From Chryseobacterium tructae (GTDB taxonomy: Bacteria > Bacteroidota > Bacteroidia > Flavobacteriales > Weeksellaceae): DNA of 64,000 nt. The position numbers and the translations under genes are program-made. Positions 10,097 to 20,355 of the stretch are shown piece by piece (position 1 is the first letter of the stretch; each line of letters opens with the position of its first letter). Under the pieces are notes generated by a model, which worked only from the letters and a program-made list of their open reading frames with translations, had not been told where the DNA came from and made no database searches. The stretch is from assembly GCF_030409875.1 (NCBI RefSeq), contig NZ_JAUFQR010000001.1, forward strand, positions 3,658,001 through 3,722,000, read 5' to 3'.

Positions 10097-13000
10097 TTAA
10101 TTTCTATTTTTCAACAATATCCAACCGGAACGTTGCTCTAATTTTTTATTTGCAGGATTTTCCCATTGAACTCTATACCAATAAGTACCTGTAGGCAAGT
10201 TGATTCCTTTTAGAGATCCTTTCCATATCACATCTCCTTTACTTGCCTTGAAAACCTCAGCTCCATATCTATCAAAAATGGATGCCGCAAAATCTTTATA
10301 TCCGCTTATCCCTGTAAAGTCTATGGTATCATTTATTCCATCCATATTCGGAGTAATGGCATTACTCAATACGAATGTAAAATAATCTATTGAGTTTCCA
10401 CATTTTGCATCCTTCACTCGCACCCTCAAATGATACATCGTATTATTTAAGACTCCAGTAAATACATTTGAAGATTGCCAGGTTAATCCGTTATCTATAG
10501 AATATTCCAAACGCCTCCGGTCGGGTTACTTGCCGTAAGGGTGAGCGTCTGTGTGGTCTTATCATGAACAACATTTACTATTTCAGGCAATTCAGGATTA
10601 ATAAGCTGTGCTGTAAAGACTTTAGAACAAACTCCATTACTGATTGTTACAGAATAAGTTCCGGCAATTTTTGTAGTAATAGTCTGCGTAGTAGCTCCTG
10701 TACTCCACAGATAAGTATAATTAGGCCCAGCTCCGGCATCCAGAGTACCATTATCTCCCGCACAGACATATACATTTTCTAATGTGGAAACAATAGCAGG
10801 CACTACTTCAATTTTTATCTTAGCTGGATTAATAGAGCTACATCCATTTCCTCCTAATGCAAATACAGAATATTCTGTAGTAACTGTAGGAATAACAACT
10901 TGTGTGTCTCCATTTCCGGTAAGGCCTACCCAATTATAAGTAATTCCCCCTGTTGCAGTAAGAGTAACAGATTCACCGGCACATATTTTCACTTTGTTTG
11001 CAGATACCCCAGCAATCGGAGGTCCTACCAGAACCGTAACATTTACAGGTGTAGAGGCACATCCATTAGCACCTATCGCTGTTACCGTATATACTGTTGT
11101 AGAGGTAGGCGACACGGTTTGAGTATTTCCGGTACCCGTAAGACCATTCCCCCAAGTATAGGTAACTCCACCAGAAGCCGCTAAAGTCACCGATTCTCCT
11201 TCGCAGATACGAGGCTGTGATGAAACAAGTGCTGCCACCGGCGCTACTTTATCCTGGGTTACTGTTACTGTTGAATTATATGAACAAGACAAGCTTCCAG
11301 GCTGGAATACATTGGAAACAGTTAATGTATATGTACCTCCTGCACTTACCACCGGAGTAAGGGTAGTTCCCCCTGATACAATAGCTCCCCCAACTGTAGT
11401 CCAGACAATAGTAGAGCCTGGTGGTATCACAGAAGCTGATGCATTAAGTGTTATTTGAGGTGTTGTACAGGTAATAGTCTGTGGCGTTGCTATCGTCAAG
11501 GTTATCTCTGCGGTTCTCAATAATTGCAGAGTAACCACATAGCTACACCCTCCATTGCTAACTCTTACAAATATTGTCTGATTTGCTGAAGTAGGTGAAT
11601 ATGTTGTAGGAGCCACAATAAAATTACCATTCCCCAAATCGGCATCTGTCTGATTTACATAATAAGTAAATGTCACGCCCGCAGCGGTCGTAATCTGGCT
11701 TTCTGATTCTTTAAGATTATACGTTAATCCCGGCTGATAGCATTTATGTAGGATTGCATTTTGTACTGTAAATGGTTCAGATACTTCAATGGTGATTGTT
11801 GCAGGAGTAGCAGAAGCACATCCATTAGCACCAATAGCAGTTACACTGTATGTTGTAGTCACTGTAGGTGATACAGTCTGAGTATTTCCATTTCCAGGGA
11901 GGCCGCCACCCCAATTATAAGTTGCTCCTCCTGAAGCGGTCAATGTTATAGATTCTCCTTTACAGATCTTTAATTTAGGAGCTGTAAGTGATGGATTGGG
12001 TGGTGCACTGTTTCCTGTTACCGTTACTGTTGCTGTCGCTGTACAATTGATATTTCCAGGTTGATATGTTTGTGATATGGTTAGCGTATAGGTTCCCGGT
12101 GCATTGATTACAGGATTTAGAGTAGTTCCTCCAGAAACAATATTCCCTCCTGTAGTAGTCCAGTTAAATGTAGCTCCGGTAGGATAGACTGAAGCTGAAG
12201 CATCTAATGTAATCTGAGAATTGGCACAAGTCAGTACCTGAGGAGGAACAATAGATCCTGTCATCTGTGGAGCCTTAACGAGATTTAACTCAGCTACCTT
12301 AGCACAGAAACCAGTTCTCACTCTCACATATACAGTTCCACCCGCGCTTTGATATGCTGCAGGAGTAGGAATTGTATTGTTATTCCCTGCATTAGCATCT
12401 GCCATTGCTGCATAATAAGTAAAGACGGCTCCTGGCGTTGTACTAATTGCAGGCTGTGCTGTAGGCAAATTAAAGGTAGCATTTCCTGCCGTATAACAGG
12501 CCGTTAATGTAGCGTTTGTACTGTAGGGGAAGTTCCTCCCACAACAGTAATGCTTGCTTCTCCCGGACAAGAGCTTCCCTGTACATAAACTTTAACGGTA
12601 TAGAGTCCAGGTTGTGTTGCTGTATAACTAGCACCGGTAGCTCCCGGAATAGGATTATTATTTAAAAACCATGCATAGGTTACGTTAGGTTCCTGAACAG
12701 AAGCTGTAAAAGTCTGTGGTGTATTATCACACATATTTACAGAGCTTGGAAGCTGTACACCTCCTGGCCCCAAAATACTCACTCCTATATCAAATGAGCC
12801 TGCATCTAAAAACACGGCAGAATCATAATTAGCATCCTGAAAATCAGCTAATACCATTTTAAAATGATATTTTTGCCCCGGTACAACGGTAGCTTTTGCC
12901 GTTAAAGGAATAGTACGGCCATCAAAATTTGTCTCAATTTTAGGATTACTATTGGTACCTCCGTAATAAGTGACATTTTTAGGCCCGCAGTTTGGATACG

Positions 13001-13688
13001 CTGGATGAATATTTGTTACACTTACAGGCCCAGCACCTCCTGGAAGTACCGCCATATTGGTATAAGTGGGATCACCTACTTTTTTCAGCAATAAAGCAAA
13101 ACCATCTGTAATATTACAGGGAAAATTATCTTGATATTCTTTTGACGCAAACAGGTATTTAAAGGTAACTTGAGAAGAAACTGCAACAAAATCGAATTCT
13201 ATATAGGTAGCATTAGTCAGCTTGTCTCCAGGAATCCCCAAAGCCAAGGCAAGATCTGCATCTCCTGTCGTTCCCAAATCATCATTAAGATCGCCTATAG
13301 CATAATTTCCTGCATTTTTCGCAAATCCGGTGGAAAGAATAATTCCTTTGTTGAATGGAAAATTCGTAGTTGCTTTATTGAAGTATCCCCAGCTTCGATT
13401 TTGATTTGTTGGAGGTAGATTGGGATACACCACTACATTGCTTACATTATTACTGGCACATCCGCCTCCTGATATGAGAACATCTTTTATTAACTGAGTA
13501 ATGCTGTATGAAGACTCAGGATAATTGGAAGTATTTACATCTATAAAAGCTCCGGCTTTTTTTGCTGCTATACCATTATTTTTTGAGGGTAATTCTTTTT
13601 TTACCACCCTGTTCTGAGCAAAAATAAAGCTTCCTATAAAAGCGAAAAATAACACTAAAAATAAACTTCCTTTCCTCCTATTTAACAT
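10097..13688 (-). pseudogene. large T9SS-secreted surface protein with choice-of-anchor-L, Ig-like repeats and type-B sorting domain, two frameshifts
   Basis: Longest of the three paralogues, about 1197 residues when repaired. Signal peptide (SLFLVLFFAFIGSFIFAQ), choice-of-anchor-L region (FPFNKGIILSTGFAKNAGN, ASKEYQDNFPC, NMAVLPGGAGPVSVTNIHP), then a long run of Ig-like modules. Several of these are near copies (ESVTLAASGGVTYTWG, GNTQTVSPTSTTVYTVTAIG, ANGCAS), which makes the DNA internally repetitive at about 10.8-12.1 kb. The C-terminal type-B sorting domain is NAITPNMDGINDTIDF ... GWILLKNRN. There are two breaks, each one base short: TTT at 12515-12517 (restores TVQNATLTACYT) and AAA at 10509-10511 (restores GGVLEYSIDNGLTWQ). 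As read, both the repeat region and the sorting domain would be lost. Confidence 0.85.
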
Positions 13689-13815
13689 TTTATATTATTT
13701 TAAACAAAAATACTATTTTTTTTGATTGAAATTCAGTTTAACACAATTTACATTGCTACTAATTCAAATTTATTTATCGTAGAATATCAACTTTATTTAT
13801 TTCAATATCATAAAA

Positions 13816-13841
13816 AAAGACTGACAAAATAGTCAGTCTTT
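13816..13841 (-). terminator. intrinsic terminator of the third choice-of-anchor-L gene
   Basis: AAAGACTGAC at 13816-13825 pairs with GTCAGTCTTT at 13832-13841. On the minus strand it runs into a T-tract (complement of the seven A bases at 13812-13818). It lies 16 bp beyond the repaired stop at 13858. Confidence 0.8.
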
Positions 13842-13857
13842 CAATTATTATTTTAAA

Positions 13858-16217
13858 TTATTCTATATTCTTAAGCAGGATCCAACCTGTTTTTACAGTA
13901 AGCAATTTACTTGCGGGATCTTCAAAGGTAACCTGATACCAATACGATGCAGAAGGTAATCGTTTCCTTGGAAGTAACCGTCCCAATAAGGTCTGATTCT
14001 TTCAGCTTTAAACACTTCTTTTCCGTAGCGATCGAAAACCCTGCCACTGAAGTCTTTATATGCCATTATTCCTCGGAAATCAATAAAATCATTGATGTTA
14101 TCACCATTTGGAGTAATGACATTTTTCATCACAAAAGTAAAATACTGAAGGAAGCCTACACAACTTGTATTCTTTACTCTCACACGAATAGAAATGATCT
14201 CATTTTTAGGCACATTGGTAAACACATTGGAAATCTGCCATGTAAGCCCATTGTCTACAGAATACTCTAAAATCCCATTACTAGGGTTAGATGCTGTAAG
14301 AACCATTGTTCCTCTGTCATTGTAATTAACATTAATAATTTCAGGAACAATAGCTTTTATAACCTGTGTTTTAAATTCTTTAGAACACACTCCATTGTTG
14401 ATTGTTACTCTATATTCTCCTGGCTTATTCACTGAAATAGATTGCGTTGTCTCCCCGGTATTCCATTCATAGGTATATCCAGGGCCTGAACCTGCGTCTA
14501 GAGTAATCCTGTCCCCTTCACAGATATGTCCCCCTTTTAAAGTCGAAACAATTGCAGGAACCACCTCAACAGTAACTTCCGCAGGCACGGGAGACTTACA
14601 TCCCTGTGCTCCGATGGCATATACAGAATATTTTGTTGTTTTGGTAGGACTCACCGTTCTTGTTCCATCTGTAATGGAAGCATTATCACTCCATAAATAA
14701 GTTGCCCCACCCGTTGCTGTCATCAGGACTGATTCTCCCAAACAGATTTTTAGTCTTGCTACATTAAGACCTGCAGTAGGGGTTTCTTCCTTATTCAAAG
14801 TTAATGTTGCGATCTTACTACAAAATCCTCCATTCGTTACAAGAACATGCAGCACTTCACCGTCGGTTCCGTTGTAACTGGTAGTATTTTTAATATTATT
14901 ATTATTTTGAGCCTGTGCATCAGACAGTTTAGTATAAAAACGAGGTACAGCTCCTGTTGTTGTTGTAATCAAAGGTACCGCGCTATCTAGGTCAAAAGTA
15001 GTCAGTGTAGGTGTTGTACAAAGCTTAAACACAGCATTCTGTACTGTAGGACTCGTCCCCCCTATCACCGTAATTTTAGCTTCACCAGGACATTGGCTCC
15101 CTGGGCTCATTACTTTTATTGAATATACTCCTGGCTGAGTGGCCACATAAGCGACATTAGTTGCTCCAGGAATTAAGACACCATCTTTATACCATTGAAA
15201 GGTTGTCCCTGGAATCAATTCTAATTGAGCTTTTAATGTCTTAGGCTCATTATCACACATATTGATGGTAGGTGGCAGATTTGCCCCATTTTCATCTATA
15301 ATTTTAACTCCAATATCAAATGATCCTCCTTCTAGAAAAACGGCAGAATCTAAGCTTGGATCTTTAGCATCTGCAATAACCATTTTGAAATGGTACGTTT
15401 CACCTGGAATTACATTCGCGATAGCAGTCAAAGGAATAGTTCTTCCAGCATAATTGGTTCCCACATGTGGAATATTAAGTCCCGCAAAAAAGGCCTCATT
15501 GATAGGACCACAATTAAAATATCCTCCTGCCGGAACAATATTTGTAGCACTCACTGGCCCTGCATTCCCAGGCAATACTGCTAAATTAGTATAAGTAGGA
15601 TCTCCTACTTTTTTCAGTAAAAGCGCAAAAGCATCAGAAAATCCCTGACAAGGATATCCTGCTGAATATTCTTCTGACGCAAATATATAATTAAATCTTA
15701 CCTGAGTAGAATTAGGAACGAAATCAAATTCTAGTGACACCGCATCTTTCAAAGTTACAGTAGCACCAGTAGCAGTCACAAGATCAGGATCACTCTGTGA
15801 ACCAACAGTCTTGCTCGCCTCATCAATAAATTCATTTCCAGCCTCACTCGCATGACCCGTTGTCAATACAATCCCATCTTTAAAAGGGAAACTTGCTGTC
15901 CCTCTATTAAAGTAGCCCCAAAACCTATTACTATCAAATATGGTATGATTAGGAGTTACTGTAACATTGCTAATATTTGCTGTTGTACAAGTACTTCCTC
16001 CGTTAATCAGAATATCTTTTACCAACTGTTCAGGAAAATATCCTGTAGCTGGATAAGGAGGAACATTTACGTCTATAAAGTTAGTTGCCTTCAAACTAGG
16101 CCCTGTAGGCTGCACTTTTACTGACTTTCTACCAGGCCTAGCCTGTGAAAACAAAGAAGCGGTACTCAGTAAAAATGTTAAAAGAAAAAAGTAGTGTTTA
16201 AATCTATAATTTAACAT
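13858..16217 (-). pseudogene. T9SS-secreted surface protein with choice-of-anchor-L and type-B sorting domain, frameshifted in the sorting domain
   Basis: About 786 residues when repaired. Signal peptide (HYFFLLTFLLSTASLFSQ), choice-of-anchor-L region (FPFKDGIVLTTGHASEAGN, ASEEYSAGYPC, NLAVLPGNAGPVSATNIVP, YHFKMVIADAKDPSLDSAV), Ig-like modules (ESVLMTATGGATYLWSDN) and the type-B sorting domain NVITPNGDNINDFIDF ... GWILLKNIE. One base is missing at the TTT at 13963-13965. With it restored the frame runs through GKRLPSASYWYQVTFEDP to a stop at 13858. Without it the last 38 residues of the sorting domain are replaced. It is probably the first gene transcribed of the three, and a promoter-like element lies just upstream. 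Its terminator hairpin makes three separate transcripts likely. Confidence 0.86.
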
Positions 16218-16233
16218 TTTGATTCATTTTGTC

Positions 16234-16260
16234 CAAATGTAGCAAAAATAATTGTACCAA
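16234..16260 (-). promoter_or_regulatory. Bacteroidota-type promoter of the third choice-of-anchor-L gene
   Basis: On the minus strand TTG (complement of 16258-16260) lies 16 nt before TACATTTG (complement of 16234-16241), matching the -33 TTG and -7 TAnnTTTG elements known for Bacteroidota sigma factors. The box ends 16 nt upstream of the ATG at 16217. Assigned by sequence match only. Confidence 0.45.
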
Positions 16261-16360
16261 TTCAGCATTCAAGACACTTATTACCTGATTTTCAACAAAA
16301 ATTCACAATGAATATATTTTATTTTTAAATTTATTATAAAGAACACATTCTATTATATAA

Positions 16361-16391
16361 AAAAACAGATCAACAATACTGATCTGTTTTT
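16361..16391 (-). terminator. intrinsic terminator of the rnz-TIGR02757-DUF1003 cluster
   Basis: AAAAACAGATCA at 16361-16372 pairs perfectly with TGATCTGTTTTT at 16380-16391. On the minus strand it is followed by TTATATAATA. It lies 31 bp past the repaired stop of the DUF1003 gene. Confidence 0.82.
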
Positions 16392-16422
16392 CTATACCTA
16401 TGATAATTTTTAAGAAAGTCTC

Positions 16423-16976
16423 TTATTCTTCTTTTTTCAATTCGTCAATCTCATTCCGAAGCTCGGCAATAATATCCTTCAAAGCTTTTATTTCGTTTTT
16501 ATTTGAACTTACATTGCTTTTCAGTATGGCATTCTTTGCTTTTTCATTATGATCTTCTTCCTCTTCGTCTTCATTAATTTCTTCTATATCCTCACTAATT
16601 TCCTCAATGTCTTCCTGAATATCTTCTATATCTTCATTAATTTCTTCAATATCTTCACTGATCTCTTCAATGTCCTCGCTGATCTCCTCAATATCTTCCT
16701 GAATATCTTCGATATCCTCCTGAATATCTTCAATTTTTCGTGGCTTTTATTAACCGACATCTGAATAAAAATTGCAAGATAAATAGCCTCCAATGAAAGT
16801 ACCGTAGTCAGAATCAGCAACATTTTATCAAAATCCACAATCTTCAGCATTGGGAGCAAAAACGAAGTAACAAACAACAGCGTATGCACAATCAAAGACT
16901 GAATAGATCCTATCCAGGAAGTGATACTATCCGCTATTTTTTCAAGAACTTCTGCTTTCTCATTATATTTTTTCAT
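16423..16976 (-). pseudogene. DUF1003-like membrane protein with C-terminal heptad-repeat coiled coil, frameshifted
   Basis: About 184 residues when repaired. The N-terminal half holds two hydrophobic helices (LIVHTLLFVTSFLLPML and LILTTVLSLEAIYLAIFI) followed by QMSVNKSHEK, matching the DUF1003 membrane-protein pattern. The C-terminal half is a run of eight near-perfect acidic heptads (IEDIQED, IEEISED, IEEINED), then EEEED, then a final helix with KNEIKALKDIIAELRNEID, so a long coiled coil is expected. One base is missing in the T-run at 16734-16738. As read, the second half becomes an arginine-rich nonsense tail. It is 12 bp after the TIGR02757 gene, so probably co-transcribed. The function is unknown. 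Confidence 0.78.
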
Positions 16977-16988
16977 CCTTTATATTTT

Positions 16989-17759
16989 TTACAATAGTTC
17001 TTTAGTTACTCCTAATCCAAACAGCGCAAAATCGTATTTTGCAGGATCTTTATCATCAAATTGCCTGATCGCCGAATCCAATTCTTCTACTGTTTTCCAA
17101 TCATTCTGAGTTCTTTCTAGCAACCCCAGTTTTCTAGAAATATTTCCGGTGTGTACATCCAATGGAATAGACAGGTATTTCTGATCAATATCTTTCCAGA
17201 TTCCAAAATCTACCCCTCGCTTATCTTTACGCACCATCCATCTTAAAAACATAATAATTCTTTTGGCTGAAGAATTTTTGTATGGTGAACTGATGTGTTT
17301 ATGGCTTCTGTGTTTTTCACTTTCCAGAAAACCATTTCTGAACCTTTCTATGGCATGCTGAAAATTAACTTCAGGATCTTTTACCTTAAACAGGTCTTCC
17401 AGGCTCTCATTTTCGTTATAAATTCTGTTGAATTGTCTAATAAAATAAGAAAAATCTTCTCCATTAAAGGTTCTGTGAATACTTTTGTCCTGAATATCTT
17501 TTAGATCTCTTTCAGAGTAATTCAATACAAAATCATAGGGTGAATTCCCCATAATATCCAGCATTTTGTTGGCAGAATTAATGATTGATTTTCTGTTTCC
17601 CCATGAGATTGTTGCGGCCAGAAATCCAGCGATCTCTATATCTTGTTTTAATGAAAAACGATGCGGAATCTGAATCGGATCATCTTCTATAAAATCTGGA
17701 GTATTGTATTGATCTGCCTTTTCATTCAGAAAGCTTCTAAGCTCTTCAAAGTTCAACAT
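16989..17759 (-). CDS. TIGR02757 family protein (HhH-GPD superfamily-like, unknown function)
   Basis: A 256-residue protein matching the TIGR02757 family, conserved in Bacteroidota and of unknown role. Recognisable segments are DPIQIPHRFSLKQDIEIAGF, ATISWGNRKSIINSANKMLD, KRIIMFLRWMVRKDKRGVDF and IPLDVHTGNISRKLGLL. The last part is reminiscent of the DNA-glycosylase-type helix-hairpin-helix fold, which is inference rather than proof. It begins 6 bp after rnz and precedes the DUF1003 gene by 12 bp, so the three probably form one operon. The reading frame is complete. Confidence 0.85.
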   Translation of the reverse strand: MLNFEELRSFLNEKADQYNTPDFIEDDPIQIPHRFSLKQDIEIAGFLAATISWGNRKSIINSANKMLDIMGNSPYDFVLNYSERDLKDIQDKSIHRTFNGEDFSYFIRQFNRIYNENESLEDLFKVKDPEVNFQHAIERFRNGFLESEKHRSHKHISSPYKNSSAKRIIMFLRWMVRKDKRGVDFGIWKDIDQKYLSIPLDVHTGNISRKLGLLERTQNDWKTVEELDSAIRQFDDKDPAKYDFALFGLGVTKELL

Positions 17760-17765
17760 ATTGAT

Positions 17766-18680
17766 TTAAATTTTTACACTTTCCAGAGCTTTTGGAAGGA
17801 AGGAATTAGGAAAAATATTTCTGGCTTCATCGGTAAACACTGTTAAATCTGCATATCTGTTTGAAAAATGTCCCAGAATCAGTTTTCCAACCTGAGCTTT
17901 CTGAGCAATAGTAGCCGCTTCCAATGCCGTAGTATGCCCGGTATAGTCTGCCATTTCCTTTAAATCATGCAGGAAAGTAGATTCATGATACAGAACCGTA
18001 GCATTTTTAATGATCGGAATTACACTTTCAAGATAACGGGTATCACTACAGAATGCATAGGACACTGGTGGAGCCGGCTCAAGGGTCAACACTTCATTTT
18101 TAAGAACATAGCCATCACTTAAAACAAAATCCTTTCCTGCTTTTATATTATGATAATCACAGCTTTCTATTTCGTCGTATTTAGCAATTTCCTTCATATT
18201 CAAATGTCTGTCCTTCGGCTTTTCTTTAAAAAGATAACCATTACAATATATTCTATGATCTAAAGGAATGGTGTACACTTCTACCCTGCTATCTTCATAG
18301 ATTTTTTCTGAATAATCTTTATCCAGCTCATGATAGACCACCTCAAAACCACGATGTGTTTCTGTAATCTGAAAGATCGTATCTAACATTTTTTTTATTC
18401 CTTTCGGGCCATACACATGTAAAGGGTTTTCCCTTCCTAAAAGACGGAAAGAGGCAATAAGCCCCGGAAGCCCAAAACAATGATCTCCATGAAGATGAGA
18501 AATGAAAATATGATTGATCTTTGAAAATCTGGCTTTTGCTTTTCTCAATTGCACTTGTGTTCCTTCCCCACAATCGATCAGGAAGTTTCTTTCTTCCATT
18601 TCCAGTAGCTGGGCTGTTGGTGAGGTATTGATCGTCGGAATCGCTGAATTAAAACCTAATATTGTTAAATAAGTACTCAA
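17766..18680 (-). CDS. rnz: ribonuclease Z (tRNA 3' processing endonuclease)
   Basis: Zinc-dependent beta-lactamase-fold nuclease that removes 3' trailers from tRNA precursors. The 304 residues contain the metal-binding motif SHLHGDHCFGLPG near residues 61-73, FLIDCGEGTQVQLRKA just before it, the FCSDTRY segment, YHESTFL, and the late motif GHTTALEAATIAQKAQV and GHFSNRY that complete the metal ligands. The length is typical of the short (bacterial) RNase Z. It is probably the first gene of a three-gene minus-strand operon. A terminator from rdgB separates it from the upstream gene. Confidence 0.94.
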   Translation of the reverse strand: MSTYLTILGFNSAIPTINTSPTAQLLEMEERNFLIDCGEGTQVQLRKAKARFSKINHIFISHLHGDHCFGLPGLIASFRLLGRENPLHVYGPKGIKKMLDTIFQITETHRGFEVVYHELDKDYSEKIYEDSRVEVYTIPLDHRIYCNGYLFKEKPKDRHLNMKEIAKYDEIESCDYHNIKAGKDFVLSDGYVLKNEVLTLEPAPPVSYAFCSDTRYLESVIPIIKNATVLYHESTFLHDLKEMADYTGHTTALEAATIAQKAQVGKLILGHFSNRYADLTVFTDEARNIFPNSFLPKALESVKI

Positions 18681-18764
18681 ATCAATTGTTTATTGTAACA
18701 AATGTACGACAGAAATTTTAAAACATATATTTTGCAGCCAAATTTAAGCAGGAAAAGCATAAAA

Positions 18765-18795
18765 AAACCATTTCTCCGTGATAGAGAAATGGTTT
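18765..18795 (-). terminator. intrinsic terminator of the rdgB-like gene
   Basis: AAACCATTTCTC at 18765-18776 pairs perfectly with GAGAAATGGTTT at 18784-18795. The minus strand continues into a T-run (the complement of A bases from 18761). It lies 20 bp past the stop at 18816. Confidence 0.85.
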
Positions 18796-18815
18796 ATATT
18801 GATCTTCAGTATAGA

Positions 18816-19388
18816 TTACTTTACTTTTAAAAAGTCCATAAACAGATCCAATGCCTGCTTACGGTGACTGATCTTGTTTTTATTTTCAGGTTCCATTTCT
18901 GCAAAAGTTTTGTCATAGCCTTCAGGAACGAAGATCGGATCGTATCCGAATCCTTTGTGACCTTTATTATCGGTCAATAAATTACCATGAACTCTTCCTT
19001 CAAAATATTGAGCTCCATTTTCGTCATAATAGCACAAAACAGTAACGAAATAAGCTTTTCTGTTTTCTACTCCCTGCATTTCCTCCAATACCTTTTCAAT
19101 ATTTTTAGCAAAATCATGATCTCCGGCATAGCGGGCAGAAAAAATTCCCGGTCTACCGTCTAAAGACTCTACTACAAGTCCGCTATCATCTCCTAAACTT
19201 GGAACCCCTGTCTTTTCAAAACAGTATTTAGCTTTGATTAAAGCATTGGCATGAAAAGAATCTCCATCTTCTACAATTTCTTCATGGATATTATAATCCG
19301 TAAGACTTTTAACGACACAGTCATTCCCTAAAATCTGCTGAATCTCTTCTTTTTTATGCTCGTTGTGTGTAGCGACCAATAATTCCAT
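18816..19388 (-). CDS. rdgB: non-canonical purine NTP pyrophosphatase (RdgB/HAM1 family)
   Basis: Hydrolyses ITP, dITP and XTP to monophosphates, keeping damaged purines out of DNA and RNA. Motifs are LLVATHNEHKKEEI at the N-terminus, PSLGDDSGLVVESLDGRPG (nucleotide and metal binding), SARYAGDH, GFGYDPIFVPEGYDKTFAEM and KNKISHRKQALD near the end. The start chosen is the ATG at 19388 (MELLVATHN), which fits the family. ATGs at 19400 and 19406 would add four to six residues. It lies 42 bp after the CPBP protease gene and may be co-transcribed with it. The length of about 190 residues is normal. Confidence 0.93.
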   Translation of the reverse strand: MELLVATHNEHKKEEIQQILGNDCVVKSLTDYNIHEEIVEDGDSFHANALIKAKYCFEKTGVPSLGDDSGLVVESLDGRPGIFSARYAGDHDFAKNIEKVLEEMQGVENRKAYFVTVLCYYDENGAQYFEGRVHGNLLTDNKGHKGFGYDPIFVPEGYDKTFAEMEPENKNKISHRKQALDLFMDFLKVK

Positions 19389-19430
19389 TTCTATATTCAT
19401 TTTCAATTTTACTTTTTTAAATAGTGTTGA

Positions 19431-20261
19431 TTACATTTCAGCATAATGTACTTTATATTTCTTCATAAAAAGATAGTAGAATAAAGCAAAAAGCACAATT
19501 CCGACCCCCAAAATCAGCCATTCTGAAACATTAAAAACTTTCGCAAAGCTTTCCTCTTTACCATATAGCACCAATAATGACAACGTCAGATTATTAAATG
19601 CATGCAATAATATTGGCATCAGTAAAGATTTTGTTTTATGATATACTAACCCCAAAACACATCCCAGCATTACCGCACTGATAAACTGCCATGGATTTCC
19701 GTGAACAACTCCGAAAATAATGGATGCATATAAAATAGCCTTCCATGGTGTTACTCCTTTATTAATTAACCCTTTTTGAATAATCCCTCTGAATATGATT
19801 TCTTCAAAGATAGGAGCCATAATGACGGTCATAATAATCATCACTACCGGATTATCGGTTAGCTGACTCATTAGCTGAGTAAAGTATTCATAAAAATCTC
19901 CAAAAAAAGGTCCTGAAGTAGGAATCAGTGTTGTAGTAAACTCTGAAATAAACATCATCCCGGCCATCATTGGAAAAATAAGTAGATAGGTAGAAAAATT
20001 AACGGACGAAAGATTGAAATTAAGTCTCTTTTGGGTAGTACGTCTTACAATGAAAAAATCAAAGAAGGCAATCGCTGTAACAAACCCTACAGAGTTAGCT
20101 ACCATCAGAAACCAGTCTTTCAGTTCAAGATTTTCTTTGAAAATCACTTTCCAAAAGGTACTGAATAAAGACACCGCCATCGTTCCCACAAATAATCCAA
20201 CCACTAAAGTAACAGCGCCCAGCCATGTGAAAGTAAACTTCGGATACCTGCTATTTTCCAT
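19431..20261 (-). CDS. CPBP family intramembrane glutamic protease (CAAX/Abi type)
   Basis: Integral membrane protein of 276 residues with about eight hydrophobic segments. The family motifs are present in order: EEIIFRGIIQKGL (EExxxR, the catalytic glutamates), FGVVHGNPWQF (FxxxH) and HAFNNLTLS (HxxxN). Members act as CAAX-type proteases, bacteriocin-immunity proteins or membrane scaffolds, and the substrate here is unknown. A promoter-like element with a 28-nt leader lies upstream, and rdgB follows after 42 bp. No toxin or peptide gene lies next to it that would suggest an immunity role. Confidence 0.9.
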   Translation of the reverse strand: MENSRYPKFTFTWLGAVTLVVGLFVGTMAVSLFSTFWKVIFKENLELKDWFLMVANSVGFVTAIAFFDFFIVRRTTQKRLNFNLSSVNFSTYLLIFPMMAGMMFISEFTTTLIPTSGPFFGDFYEYFTQLMSQLTDNPVVMIIMTVIMAPIFEEIIFRGIIQKGLINKGVTPWKAILYASIIFGVVHGNPWQFISAVMLGCVLGLVYHKTKSLLMPILLHAFNNLTLSLLVLYGKEESFAKVFNVSEWLILGVGIVLFALFYYLFMKKYKVHYAEM

Positions 20262-20289
20262 TCTTTTTCTCTGTAAAAGTTTATTGAAA

Positions 20290-20320
20290 CAAAGATAATT
20301 TTTTTGAATGCCACAAGCAA
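20290..20320 (-). promoter_or_regulatory. Bacteroidota-type promoter of the CPBP protease gene
   Basis: On the minus strand TTG (complement of 20318-20320) is followed after 20 nt by TATCTTTG (complement of 20290-20297), a full match to TAnnTTTG. The leader to the ATG at 20261 is 28 nt. Sequence match only. Confidence 0.5.
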
Positions 20321-20355
20321 CTAAAAAAGAAAATACTTAATTTAGCCTCATTGCC

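Noticed and set aside
16549..16764. Phe/Asn/Ile-rich plus-strand ORF of 71 residues
   Set aside because: It is the opposite-strand shadow of the heptad repeats in the DUF1003 gene.
19431..20261. CPBP protease as an immunity gene of a bacteriocin system
   Set aside because: No peptide precursor, ABC exporter or other bacteriocin gene lies nearby; the neighbours are rdgB and unknown membrane genes.
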